NCBI GenBank assembly: GCA_018894775.1
Contig: JAHIPG010000381.1
Span: 1-13,531 of the forward strand
DNA: 13,531 nt
Direction of reading: 5' to 3'
Source of the DNA: Nanobdellota archaeon
Lineage (GTDB): Archaea > Nanobdellota > Nanobdellia > SCGC-AAA011-G17 > VGLX01
Shown here: positions 1 through 6,143 of the stretch, piece by piece
How the letters are laid out: the number at the start of each line of letters is the position of its first letter
Numbering within the stretch: position 1 is the first letter of the stretch
Translations under genes and position numbers: made by a program
Notes under the pieces: generated by a model
What the model saw: only the letters and a program-made list of their open reading frames with translations
The model's database searches: none
Told to the model about the DNA's origin: nothing

Positions 1-332
1 AAATAACCTTCATTGTCCATTGAACCTTGAACATACTTAGGGAAATGCCCTCTCTCAACATAATAATTTCCGATCATACTAAAACTTCTTAACTTTGTAT
101 CACCGACATAACTGTAAGCAGTGATAGTTTCAGGAAAAGTTCTATCAGGAGAGAAACGAGGATCGCATGCATTGAAATTAAAATCACCAAAACCACCAAT
201 CAGACTAGTAAAAACCTCTAAAGGTTCAATCCAACCTTGCTCATCATGAATCTTCTTAACCTTTCCATCTTTAAGTCTTTGGATTGTATCATCCAAGTTC
301 TTCTCTATCCGAAAACTTTTTGGAAGTTTCAT
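1..332 (-). CDS. Leader-tagged protein, 3' part cut by window edge
   Basis: The last visible gene of the left arm. It opens with the shared leader (M-K-L-P-K-S-F-R-I-E-K-N-L-D-D) and a short charged helix, then turns into a body of about 85 visible residues rich in Gly, Phe and Tyr (for example G-G-F-G-D-F-N-F-N near residues 46-54), which looks beta-rich. The frame is open to base 1, so about 110 residues are seen and the C terminus is missing. The start is the ATG at 332-330, which overlaps the TGA of the upstream gene as ATGA, pointing to coupled translation. I do not recognise the body. It has no hydrophobic signal sequence and none of the GXGXG repeats seen in three neighbours. Confidence 0.85.
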   Translation of the reverse strand, partial: MKLPKSFRIEKNLDDTIQRLKDGKVKKIHDEQGWIEPLEVFTSLIGGFGDFNFNACDPRFSPDRTFPETITAYSYVGDTKLRSFSMIGNYYVERGHFPKYVQGSMDNEGY

Positions 333-961
333 TTTTTGCCATTAAATCTAACAGAACCACCCTTACGAGAGCCTATGCTATTGACAGAACCATAAACCTC
401 AATAGACCCCCCCTTCATCTCATCGCCCACTCTAAAATCTGCATCTCCATTAACTGTGATATTTCCATTATACATCATATGACCTAACCAACTACCAGCA
501 TTACCTTCCACAATAATACTCCCCCCATCCATACACTGTCCAAGATAACGACCAACATTCCCTTTGATCTTAACAACACCAAACCCTAATTCTGCACAAA
601 GACCATCAAAAGGGTAATTGAATTTAAGATTAAGAACCATAGTTGGATCAATTATATTATTGATAAGTTCCGAGAAAAAAAATCCAAGGATATTAGTGCC
701 ATCATCACTCTTCATACTCCTACTAAGAACCTCCAGTTCATTCTTTGTATAAGTTGCACTACCCAGAACAGATTTTGCTACAGATCGTAGAGGTGTTGTC
801 ATCTGCCTACTACATTCATAAAGAAAATCATCACAACGCATCAAAAGACCTTCAACAGTATGAGAATCAAAAGATTCTTGATCATAACCTTCTGATTCCA
901 ACAAACGCTGAATGTTCTCTTCCAAATCCTTATCCGGTCTAAAAGATTTTGGTAATTTCAT
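329..961 (-). CDS. Leader-tagged GXGXG beta-helix protein
   Basis: A 210-residue protein in three parts: the shared leader (residues 1-22), a helical linker (about 30-105, with Cys at 43 and 50), and a C-terminal repeat region (about 118-208). The repeats are G-N-V-G, G-G-S-I-I-V-E-G-N-A-G, G-N-I-T-V-N-G and G-G-S-I-E-V-Y-G. This is the pattern of the right-handed parallel beta-helix that closes glutamate synthase alpha subunits and forms formylmethanofuran dehydrogenase subunit C. Only the helix is present; no catalytic domain of either enzyme is attached or nearby, so an enzymatic role is not supported. The part from residue 90 (I-L-G-F-F-F-S-E-L-I-N-N) onward matches the genes at 1747 and 2757. 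It overlaps both neighbours by 4 bases (ATGA). Confidence 0.9.
   Translation of the reverse strand: MKLPKSFRPDKDLEENIQRLLESEGYDQESFDSHTVEGLLMRCDDFLYECSRQMTTPLRSVAKSVLGSATYTKNELEVLSRSMKSDDGTNILGFFFSELINNIIDPTMVLNLKFNYPFDGLCAELGFGVVKIKGNVGRYLGQCMDGGSIIVEGNAGSWLGHMMYNGNITVNGDADFRVGDEMKGGSIEVYGSVNSIGSRKGGSVRFNGKK
915..943 (-). repeat. 29-base leader repeat, copy A
   Basis: These 29 bases encode leader residues 7-16 or so (F-R-P-D-K-D-L-E-E) and are identical to 1667-1695 in the next gene upstream. Past the leader the two proteins have unrelated bodies, so the identity points to recent duplication or gene conversion limited to the 5' module. Confidence 0.85.
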
Positions 962-1713
962 CTGAACGCTTTTGCCAATACCTCCAAATCATCCATTGTC
1001 AAAGATTCTGAATAAGTCATCAGGTGTTTTCTGCGTTTCTCGCAGTTTTTTTTGATGTATTTTTCTGCTATTTTGATAATACCTGCGAAAGCACTACATC
1101 CTGATAAGGCACCCATCATCCCTCCATATAAAAAAGCCTCAAAATTTGTAAGGCTTTCAGGTCCTGTTCCAGATGTTACAGCCGCACAACCTAATGTGAA
1201 TCCTGAGATTAATCCTGAAACAACAACCCCTCCGTAAAAAGGCTTAGTTAATCTCCAGGTATCTTCATGTATTAACGAATAGAATCTTGCATATTTCTTG
1301 AAATCCTTATAGAAATCTCCTAATCTCTCATTAGGTACTACCGCAAGACTATAACGTCTGACTCCCTGAATCCTTGTCCTTCTAGTCAATACGTTGGTCA
1401 TGCTATTCTCATCAGGACAAGGTCTTGTCCAGTGTTCATAACAATCCCTGCCTTCGTAAAAAGGAAAAACTCCTGAGATATAATCCCAATTAGAAAGTTC
1501 ATAATCAGTGTTTGCGATAATATTACTTATCTGTTTATGGAAATTATCCTTGCAATAATGAGAGCCAAATTTGACTTCTTCAATAAGATCTGTTAATTCT
1601 TCATTAAGACCATATCTTCCTTTCACTACCTTGAATATCTCAGCTTCTTCAGCAAGCCTGATTGTTTTCTCTTCCAAATCCTTATCCGGTCTAAATGTTC
1701 TTGGTAATTTCAT
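958..1713 (-). CDS. Leader-tagged protein with two membrane helices
   Basis: A 251-residue protein and the only array member with clear membrane segments. The leader (M-K-L-P-R-T-F-R-P-D-K-D-L-E-E-K) is followed by a soluble region with several Cys (54, 91, 99) and an R-R-T-R patch near 111. Two Gly/Ala-rich hydrophobic stretches at about 160-181 and 191-214 look like a helical hairpin, and a basic stretch follows at 219-229 (K-Y-I-K-K-N-C-E-K-R-R-K). With both ends on one side, the positive-inside rule puts the leader in the cytoplasm; this is inference. The last 14 residues (L-T-M-D-D-L-E-V-L-A-K-A-F) resemble residues 71-83 of the next gene's product. The start lies 33 bases after the upstream stop with its own ribosome site, unlike the overlapped junctions. 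No family recognised. Confidence 0.87.
   Translation of the reverse strand: MKLPRTFRPDKDLEEKTIRLAEEAEIFKVVKGRYGLNEELTDLIEEVKFGSHYCKDNFHKQISNIIANTDYELSNWDYISGVFPFYEGRDCYEHWTRPCPDENSMTNVLTRRTRIQGVRRYSLAVVPNERLGDFYKDFKKYARFYSLIHEDTWRLTKPFYGGVVVSGLISGFTLGCAAVTSGTGPESLTNFEAFLYGGMMGALSGCSAFAGIIKIAEKYIKKNCEKRRKHLMTYSESLTMDDLEVLAKAFR
1667..1695 (-). repeat. 29-base leader repeat, copy B
   Basis: Identical to 915-943; see that entry. The bases just upstream, covering codons 5-6 of the leader, already differ between the copies, so the identity is confined to a short block. Confidence 0.85.
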
Positions 1714-1724
1714 ATCTGAGTATG

Positions 1725-1729
1725 CTCCT
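1725..1729 (-). promoter_or_regulatory. Ribosome binding site for the gene starting at 1713
   Basis: The minus strand reads AGGAG here, about 11 bases before the ATG at 1713. It lies in the one array junction with a gap (33 bases) rather than an overlap, so this gene can be initiated on its own. Confidence 0.55.
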
Positions 1730-1746
1730 ATAATTTTTTATCATAA

Positions 1747-2376
1747 TCATAAAACTGTTTTGGTATTCTTAGGCTCAGGTTTTCCTCTCCAAATTAAGTC
1801 TTTTCCTTGATAGATAATCCCTTGGCAGTTTTCCTCATCAATTCCTGTGATTTTTCCATGAACAGTAATCTTACCGCTATTCATCTTATAACCAGTCATG
1901 TTACCTACATTACCATAAACAATAATCTCTCCTCCTTTCATGAAAGCACCTGTCCAGTCACCAAGGTCTCCATTGATTGTGATGGTACCTATCTTGTGAT
2001 ATGCTCCGATACCGTCAAAATTATTGCCTTGCTTTAAATTAAATTTAGAATTCTTAAGTCCTGTACTATTCAGAAGACCTGAAACATAAAGACCAAGTAT
2101 ATTCTGATTTTCCTTAAATTCCTCACAGAATTTAGATACATGATCAACACTATAACTTATCTTAGGAGCAAAATGCTTGGCAAACCTGTACATGTTCTCA
2201 AATTCCTTAGAGTTATTAAGAGATAATATCCCTCCCCGCTTTATCTTAGCAAGAGTCAGGAACTCTTCATAGTTAGATTTTATCCTTTCATAAGCCTTAC
2301 TATGATAAGTTGTGATAATATCCTCTACTTTTCCAGTAAGGTCTTTTCTTGGCACAAAAGATTTAGGCAGTCTCAC
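1747..2376 (-). CDS. Leader-tagged GXGXG beta-helix protein (GTG start)
   Basis: Second of three beta-helix paralogues, 209 residues from a GTG start. The frame stays open upstream to an ATG at 2466, but GTG at 2376-2374 is chosen for three reasons: the leader (R-L-P-K-S-F-V-P-R-K-D-L) begins there; GGAGGAG sits 7 bases before it (2384-2390); and the longer form would overlap the upstream gene by about 100 bases. The helical part (20-105) holds I-L-G-L-Y-V-S-G-L-L-N-S, matching its paralogues. Beta-helix repeats run from about 120 to 195: I-T-I-N-G-D-L-G, G-G-E-I-I-V-Y-G-N-V-G, S-G-K-I-T-V-H-G. The end (I-Y-Q-G-K-D-L-I-W) resembles that of the gene at 2757. The GXGXG fold is known from glutamate synthase and FwdC; here it stands without an enzyme partner. 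It overlaps the upstream gene by 14 bases. Confidence 0.88.
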   Translation of the reverse strand: MRLPKSFVPRKDLTGKVEDIITTYHSKAYERIKSNYEEFLTLAKIKRGGILSLNNSKEFENMYRFAKHFAPKISYSVDHVSKFCEEFKENQNILGLYVSGLLNSTGLKNSKFNLKQGNNFDGIGAYHKIGTITINGDLGDWTGAFMKGGEIIVYGNVGNMTGYKMNSGKITVHGKITGIDEENCQGIIYQGKDLIWRGKPEPKNTKTVL

Positions 2377-2770
2377 ATTCAAACTCCTCCTTCTTATAGA
2401 CCTGCAACAGTTCCTCTTCCCAAAAACCAGGTTTGTGAGTAATAATCTGATTCCTATGATATTCAAAAACTCTTTTAGAATTATAGTTAAGTTCTAATGC
2501 ACTCCATGTTATTGTATTACCATCCTCTCCATATTCAAGATAATAAGCGGCCCTGAAGATATTATCTTCAGAAAAGTATTCATACCCCCAGATATTCTCA
2601 ACCGAAGATTTTAGACCCTCCCCTCTTTTATAAGCTAAATCGTATACTATTGAGTAAATCTTTTCAGGAGGCATGCTAAAAGGGTCTTTTTTATCTATCT
2701 TCTGAGCTTTCTCTACAAGCTGCTCAATCTTCCCTTCTTTCTCTTTCCTAAAACTCTTAGGCAATTTCAT
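2363..2770 (-). CDS. Leader-tagged protein, paralogue of the 6140-6523 product
   Basis: A 135-residue soluble protein. The ATG at 2770 is chosen over one at 2812 because the leader begins there (M-K-L-P-K-S-F-R-K-E-K) and the longer form would run deeper into the upstream gene. The leader has the short variant G-K-I-E-Q-L-V-E-K-A, shared only with the plus-strand gene at 6140. The two also match in the C-terminal third: F-E-Y-H-R-N-Q-I-I-T-H-K-P-G-F-W here against F-E-T-W-N-G-I-T-Q-T-Y-N-P-G-D-W there. The body seems to be a helix followed by beta strands. No known family recognised. Both ends overlap neighbours by 14 bases: the upstream stop and the downstream GTG each fall inside leader codons. 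Confidence 0.87.
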   Translation of the reverse strand: MKLPKSFRKEKEGKIEQLVEKAQKIDKKDPFSMPPEKIYSIVYDLAYKRGEGLKSSVENIWGYEYFSEDNIFRAAYYLEYGEDGNTITWSALELNYNSKRVFEYHRNQIITHKPGFWEEELLQVYKKEEFECETA

Positions 2771-3455
2771 CTTTTGGCCAAATCTTCCTCCCGTTATGAT
2801 AAATATTTCCATTACAGTTAGATGAAAAATTTTCTATGCCTCCATTTATACGTATAGTTCCACCACTCATACGTAGCCCTATATCCTCCCTTACATTCCC
2901 ATATACTTTTATTTCTCCACCCTTCATCATGTATCCTGTAATGTTATTCAAATTTCCTTTTATGACAATGATGCCCTCCTTCATTTCAGCCCCGGTAGTG
3001 TTCAAACCATTTCCATAGATATGCAGACAGCCTCCTTGCATGAAATACCCAGTATTATTCAAGAAATTTCCATTTATCTCCAAACAACCTTTTCGGAGAT
3101 AAGCACCGAGACCGGAAAGGACAGCATTTAGGTTGAGCGTGATAGTCTCATCCTCTTTTATAATATTGTTCACCAATGCAGAAATATAAAAACCTGATGA
3201 TTGGGTTGCATCTTTGTCTAGCTGCTCTGCAAAAAGACCAATACCTTTAGATGTATACTTGATATCTTTAGCAATACTTAAACCCAGAAGGTATCTTGCA
3301 GTATTGTTACGATTATATTTCATACCTTCTAAAAAGTAAGAATAACCGTTGATAATTGCTCTTAAGGACTTTTCTCTAATAGAATCATCACTGATTAGGT
3401 CTTCTATATTAGCTTCTAATTCTTTATTAGGTCTAAATGCACTGGGTATTTTCAT
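2757..3455 (-). CDS. Leader-tagged GXGXG beta-helix protein, longest repeat run
   Basis: First tagged gene of the left arm, 232 residues. After the leader (M-K-I-P-S-A-F-R-P-N-K-E-L-E) come a helical region (about 20-105, with S-S-G-F-Y-I-S-A-L-V-N-N matching two paralogues) and a long beta-helix at about 114-226. Successive turns are easy to see: L-E-I-N-G-N, G-G-C-L-H-I-Y-G-N, G-I-I-V-I-K-G-N, G-G-E-I-K-V-Y-G-N, G-G-T-I-R-I-N-G, separated by N-x-T-G-x-x-M segments. The regular N-x-T-G-Y-x-M loops match FwdC/GltB-type helices, but no molybdenum, flavin or iron-sulfur partner is nearby. A ribosome site (AGGAGGG, 3466-3472) precedes the ATG. The stop lies inside the leader codons of the next gene, a 14-base overlap. 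Confidence 0.9.
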   Translation of the reverse strand: MKIPSAFRPNKELEANIEDLISDDSIREKSLRAIINGYSYFLEGMKYNRNNTARYLLGLSIAKDIKYTSKGIGLFAEQLDKDATQSSGFYISALVNNIIKEDETITLNLNAVLSGLGAYLRKGCLEINGNFLNNTGYFMQGGCLHIYGNGLNTTGAEMKEGIIVIKGNLNNITGYMMKGGEIKVYGNVREDIGLRMSGGTIRINGGIENFSSNCNGNIYHNGRKIWPKDEIA

Positions 3456-3465
3456 TAATGCCTAA

Positions 3466-3550
3466 CCCTCCTGAAGAGTTTTCTGGTTAAATTATAAAAC
3501 GATATAAGAACACACCATTAATCATGGATTAAAATCGAGTATTTAAGGGT
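3466..3550 (-). promoter_or_regulatory. Probable promoter and ribosome site of the left arm
   Basis: The 101 bases between the genes at 3557 and 3455 hold AGGAGGG (3466-3472) and three AT-rich candidates on the minus strand: GTTTTATAAT (3491-3500), TTCTTATATC (3501-3510) and CCTTAAAT (about 3541-3548). The middle one would start transcription near 3480 and leave the ribosome site intact. Which is used cannot be told from sequence, and read-through from the gene at 4087 is also possible. Confidence 0.45.
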
Positions 3551-3556
3551 TTTGGC

Positions 3557-4087
3557 TTATTTTCTAAGAACGTCTTTTATCATAGACCAGGCCTCATTTA
3601 TCCCTTTTGCAAGGTTTTCAGATTGAGGGTTTCTGTCTGTATGACACACTTCTATTGCGCCTCTCCAGACCTTGTGAGCTGTATCATAAGAATTGTTAGA
3701 TGAAAGGTCCAAAACTGACAGGTAATGGTCTAATCCTTTACCATCTCTTGGATGCAGTTGTTTAAACTTACCATAGATAGCCTTTATTTCTTTTTTACTT
3801 ACAGTCTCTATGCCCAATAGGCATTCAAGTTTTGATCTTATTTGAGGCGTATCACATTGTTCTAATGCCTTTTTACCGTAGAATACTGCTTTCTTATCAT
3901 CTTCTCTGTAGAAAGCGTTTGATATTCTTGCGAGAATGAATGGTTGATTGCCCTCATATTGTTCTGAAAGTTCTCTTATCTGCTTGTTAGATGAGGAATT
4001 TTTTATCTCAAGGGCTAGATCCTTGTCTTTCAAAGCGTTCATTTCTTTGTAATTGTTTATTATTTGTTCTCTTTGGTATGCTAACAT
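3557..4087 (-). CDS. Small protein with TPR-like and J-domain-like parts
   Basis: A 176-residue soluble protein without the tag. Residues about 48-80 (A-R-I-S-N-A-F-Y-R-E-D-D-K-K-A-V-F-Y-G-K-K-A-L-E) look like a tetratricopeptide helix pair. The C terminus from about 135 to 175 resembles helices II and III of a DnaJ J-domain: A-H-K-V-W-R-G-A-I-E-V-C, then H-T-D-R-N-P (149-154), then A-K-G-I-N-E-A-W-S-M-I-K-D-V-L. Classical J-domains have HPD where this has HTD; that Pro normally matters for Hsp70 activation, so it may be a J-like domain that does not act on Hsp70. An AGAGGT ribosome site (4093-4098) lies 5 bases before the ATG. It sits between the arms and may be the first gene of the left transcript. 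The J assignment is from motif and order only. Confidence 0.8.
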   Translation of the reverse strand: MLAYQREQIINNYKEMNALKDKDLALEIKNSSSNKQIRELSEQYEGNQPFILARISNAFYREDDKKAVFYGKKALEQCDTPQIRSKLECLLGIETVSKKEIKAIYGKFKQLHPRDGKGLDHYLSVLDLSSNNSYDTAHKVWRGAIEVCHTDRNPQSENLAKGINEAWSMIKDVLRK

Positions 4088-4147
4088 TTTAACCTCTTAA
4101 TACATCGGTTATGCCTCGTTTGTCCTGCTTTTATTATGGAACGACTG

Positions 4148-4157
4148 ATATATAAAG
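4148..4157 (-). promoter_or_regulatory. TATA box for the minus-strand gene starting at 4087
   Basis: The minus strand reads CTTTATATAT here, identical to the plus-strand box at 4199-4208. Transcription would begin near 4126, giving a 5' leader of about 40 bases with the AGAGGT ribosome site. Confidence 0.65.
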
Positions 4158-4170
4158 ATTACTATCTTTA
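4153..4170. promoter_or_regulatory. Inverted repeat, possible operator
   Basis: A perfect 7-base inverted repeat, TAAAGAT-TACT-ATCTTTA. It overlaps the left-facing TATA box and lies about 30 bases upstream of the right-facing one, so a dimeric regulator bound here could block one promoter and affect the other. At this AT content a 7-base match could be chance. Confidence 0.4.
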
Positions 4171-4198
4171 TTACTTATGAGTAGTTACAAAACGAAAG

Positions 4199-4208
4199 CT
4201 TTATATAT
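4199..4208 (+). promoter_or_regulatory. TATA box of the right arm
   Basis: CTTTATATAT preceded by the purine-rich CGAAAG (4193-4198), a plausible BRE. The start would fall near 4230, leaving an 18-base leader that holds AGAGGGA (4236-4242) just before the ATG at 4248. This is the only clear promoter found for the five right-arm genes. Confidence 0.7.
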
Positions 4209-4247
4209 GAAAACAACGAGTCTAGAACCAATATTAGAGGGAAAAAT

Positions 4248-4901
4248 ATGAAACTACCAAAATCATTCACAGGAGACAAAGATCTGAAAGAAAAAACAGA
4301 ACAACTAATCAATGAAGCAAAGAAAATCAAAAAAGAACCAACAATACAAAAAAATGAAAACATATTCCCAATTGAATCAATCTACACAAAAATAATTCTA
4401 GAAGAAAAAAAAGCACCAGAATTCCTAAAAAAACACGCAAAATTCCTGAACGAATACTCAATGAAAGATATAATATATGTATGCAACGAATTCTGGAAGA
4501 TAATCGAAGATACTTACGGAGACACAATAAAATTCGAAGACTGCGAATTCTACCTAAAAAACAGCTTATTTGACCAAGAACCCACAATACAACTAAGCGG
4601 AGATGATGAATGCAAAAACGACTACCATCTGCACAAAGACAAAAAGGTAACAAAAGTCTGGGCAAAAGGATACCTAGAAAGACCAGACCTAAAGAAATCA
4701 ATAGAAGTTGCACTATACTACAGCCCAAACTCACCCATAGACAAAAACCCTAACGCAGACAGAGCAGTATCACTCTGGGTAAAACCAGTCAAAAGAGAAA
4801 CAGACCCTATCTTCAACAAAGAAGAACAAGACAACTTCAAAAAAATACATAATGCACTAGAAGATGCAGGATATTACATATCTATCAAGAACAAAGAATG
4901 A
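4248..4901 (+). CDS. Leader-tagged protein, first gene of the right arm
   Basis: A 217-residue soluble protein. The leader (M-K-L-P-K-S-F-T-G-D-K-D-L-K-E-K) runs into a lysine-rich helix (to about residue 35). A helical region follows (about 43-95), then a mixed region with likely strands (A-K-G-Y-L-E-R near 143 and A-V-S-L-W-V-K-P-V near 172) and a C-terminal helix. No known family recognised and no catalytic motif seen. A strong TATA box and ribosome site precede the start. The stop overlaps the next ATG as ATGA. Codon choice favours TTC, AAC and A-ending codons, like the genes of the right half and unlike the left arm. Confidence 0.9.
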   Translation: MKLPKSFTGDKDLKEKTEQLINEAKKIKKEPTIQKNENIFPIESIYTKIILEEKKAPEFLKKHAKFLNEYSMKDIIYVCNEFWKIIEDTYGDTIKFEDCEFYLKNSLFDQEPTIQLSGDDECKNDYHLHKDKKVTKVWAKGYLERPDLKKSIEVALYYSPNSPIDKNPNADRAVSLWVKPVKRETDPIFNKEEQDNFKKIHNALEDAGYYISIKNKE

Positions 4902-5380
4902 AGCTACCAAAAACATTCGCAAAAGAAGGGCTGGAAGAAAAGACAAAACAGCTAGTCAAGGAAGCAAATGTGAAGGACAAAAAGAAAGACTTTCATCAAA
5001 TAATAATCAAATACGAAGAGATGTTCATAGAACTTGACACAGACGCATACATAGAAGACAACAAGATGAAAATAACAATGATACCTAAAGTGAAAAGTGA
5101 AGAAATTAAAAGAGCAGGCGTAGAAACAGACAGCCTACAAGGAAAATACGCAATCATATCAACATTCCTTGGAAAAACAACAGACCATAATACCATAAGA
5201 CAAAATAGGACATTCGACATAATCCAAAATGACAAAGGAGAACTCCTAGGAATTGGAGAAATTCCAATCAAAATTGAATATGAAGTTGCTGAAGGTGATG
5301 AAGACCCTGCAGTAGAAATAAACATGTACAGCAGCGCATTAAGACTATGCTACATGGTAGTAAAACTGGAAGAAAAATGA
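4898..5380 (+). CDS. Leader-tagged protein, beta-rich body
   Basis: A 160-residue protein. The leader variant M-K-L-P-K-T-F-A-K-E-G-L-E-E-K lacks one residue near position 11 relative to the consensus. The body, from about residue 35, alternates short hydrophobic and charged stretches (E-E-M-F-I-E-L, M-K-I-T-M-I-P, Y-A-I-I-S-T-F-L, I-P-I-K-I-E-Y-E-V), as expected of a beta sandwich or barrel, and is acidic near the end (A-E-G-D-E-D-P). No transmembrane segment and no recognised family. It is linked to both neighbours by ATGA overlaps. Its first 32 bases are close to those of the next gene, though the proteins diverge right after the leader. Confidence 0.9.
   Translation: MKLPKTFAKEGLEEKTKQLVKEANVKDKKKDFHQIIIKYEEMFIELDTDAYIEDNKMKITMIPKVKSEEIKRAGVETDSLQGKYAIISTFLGKTTDHNTIRQNRTFDIIQNDKGELLGIGEIPIKIEYEVAEGDEDPAVEINMYSSALRLCYMVVKLEEK
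4905..4929 (+). repeat. 25-base leader repeat, right arm copy A
   Basis: Identical to 5384-5408, covering leader residues P-K-T-F-A-K-E-G. The identity ends with the leader, and the following coding regions are unrelated, as with the 29-base pair of the left arm. Confidence 0.8.
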
Positions 5381-5751
5381 AAATACCAAAAACATTCGCA
5401 AAAGAAGGAAAGCTAGAAAAGGCTTTACAAAAAGAAGAAAGGGATCCGATATATGATATGCTCATAGAATTTGGAAGAAAAGAAATCCAAGATTATACTG
5501 GTCTAGAAGAACTGCATAAAGAAGCGGATAAAATAATCAGAAACGTCTACAAAGCAATAAACCCTAAACAACTAACTGAATACGAGCTGACAAACCTCCA
5601 TAGGCTATACATAATTGCGGGGATGTACACAACCAAGCTATACCAATATGCAAGATCAAATGATGATGAAAATAAATCTAATCAATCTATAGACAGATCA
5701 TTACAGACCATAAAAGAACTTGTAGCTGAAGACAAAAGAAAAAAGAAATGA
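5377..5751 (+). CDS. Leader-tagged small helical protein, paralogue A
   Basis: A 124-residue, probably all-helical protein. The start is the ATG at 5377, where the leader begins (M-K-I-P-K-T-F-A-K-E-G) and an ATGA overlap forms with the upstream gene; an in-frame ATG at 5347 lies inside that gene and would precede the leader. The body is homologous to the next gene: P-I-Y-D-M-L-I-E-F here matches K-V-Y-D-R-I-I-K-F there, and L-T-N-L-H-R-L-Y-I-I-A-G-M-Y-T-T-K matches L-I-D-L-Q-R-L-Y-T-F-T-A-C-Y-I-T-K. The end, D-K-R-K-K-K, is coded by purine-rich bases that may serve as the ribosome site of the next gene. Family and function unknown. Confidence 0.88.
   Translation: MKIPKTFAKEGKLEKALQKEERDPIYDMLIEFGRKEIQDYTGLEELHKEADKIIRNVYKAINPKQLTEYELTNLHRLYIIAGMYTTKLYQYARSNDDENKSNQSIDRSLQTIKELVAEDKRKKK
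5384..5408 (+). repeat. 25-base leader repeat, right arm copy B
   Basis: Identical to 4905-4929; see that entry. Confidence 0.8.
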
Positions 5752-6143
5752 GACTGCCAAAAACATTCAGGCTGGAGAAAGACCTTGACAGAAAGGTCAA
5801 AGAACTAGGAGAACAGGATAAGGTATATGATAGAATAATTAAATTTATGGAATCCCATAACATAAGCAATATAAGAAAACTAGTTGACGAAGGGAACAGT
5901 ATAACAGAATCAATATACCATGACATAGACAAATCAAAACTAAGTAAAAACGATTTAATAGACCTGCAAAGATTATACACATTCACAGCATGCTATATAA
6001 CAAAAATAGCACTGGCACTAGAGATGAAAGACTATAGTGATAAGAATGCCCAATACACAAAATTAGCTGACCTTGTAAAGGAAGCTCAAGAATATATGAT
6101 AGAGGTCATAGAAAAAGACAAGAGGAAAAAAATAATCGAATGA
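5748..6143 (+). CDS. Leader-tagged small helical protein, paralogue B
   Basis: A 131-residue protein that looks like a tandem duplicate of the gene before it. Its own leader (M-R-L-P-K-T-F-R-L-E-K-D-L-D-R-K) is nearer the left-arm consensus than to its paralogue's leader, so leader and body seem to have separate histories. The matched core is L-S-K-N-D-L-I-D-L-Q-R-L-Y and the following helix (about residues 65-90). The C terminus D-K-R-K-K-I-I-E resembles the D-K-R-K-K-K end of the paralogue. It is joined by ATGA overlaps on both sides. No hydrophobic segment is long enough to span a membrane. Function unknown. Confidence 0.9.
   Translation: MRLPKTFRLEKDLDRKVKELGEQDKVYDRIIKFMESHNISNIRKLVDEGNSITESIYHDIDKSKLSKNDLIDLQRLYTFTACYITKIALALEMKDYSDKNAQYTKLADLVKEAQEYMIEVIEKDKRKKIIE

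Noticed and set aside
329..961. Glutamate synthase or formylmethanofuran dehydrogenase subunit
   Set aside because: Only the beta-helix pattern is shared; no amidotransferase, FMN, iron-sulfur or molybdenum subunit is nearby and the N-terminal part is unrelated.
2377..2466. Longer N terminus for the beta-helix gene (ATG at 2466)
   Set aside because: The extra 30 residues lie inside the upstream gene and precede the shared leader; GTG at 2376 has GGAGGAG 7 bases upstream.
4327..4734. Leucine-rich minus-strand reading frame opposite the first right-arm gene
   Set aside because: The opposite strand of a lysine- and glutamate-rich gene naturally reads as Leu/Phe/Ser-rich; the plus-strand gene has leader, promoter and ribosome site.
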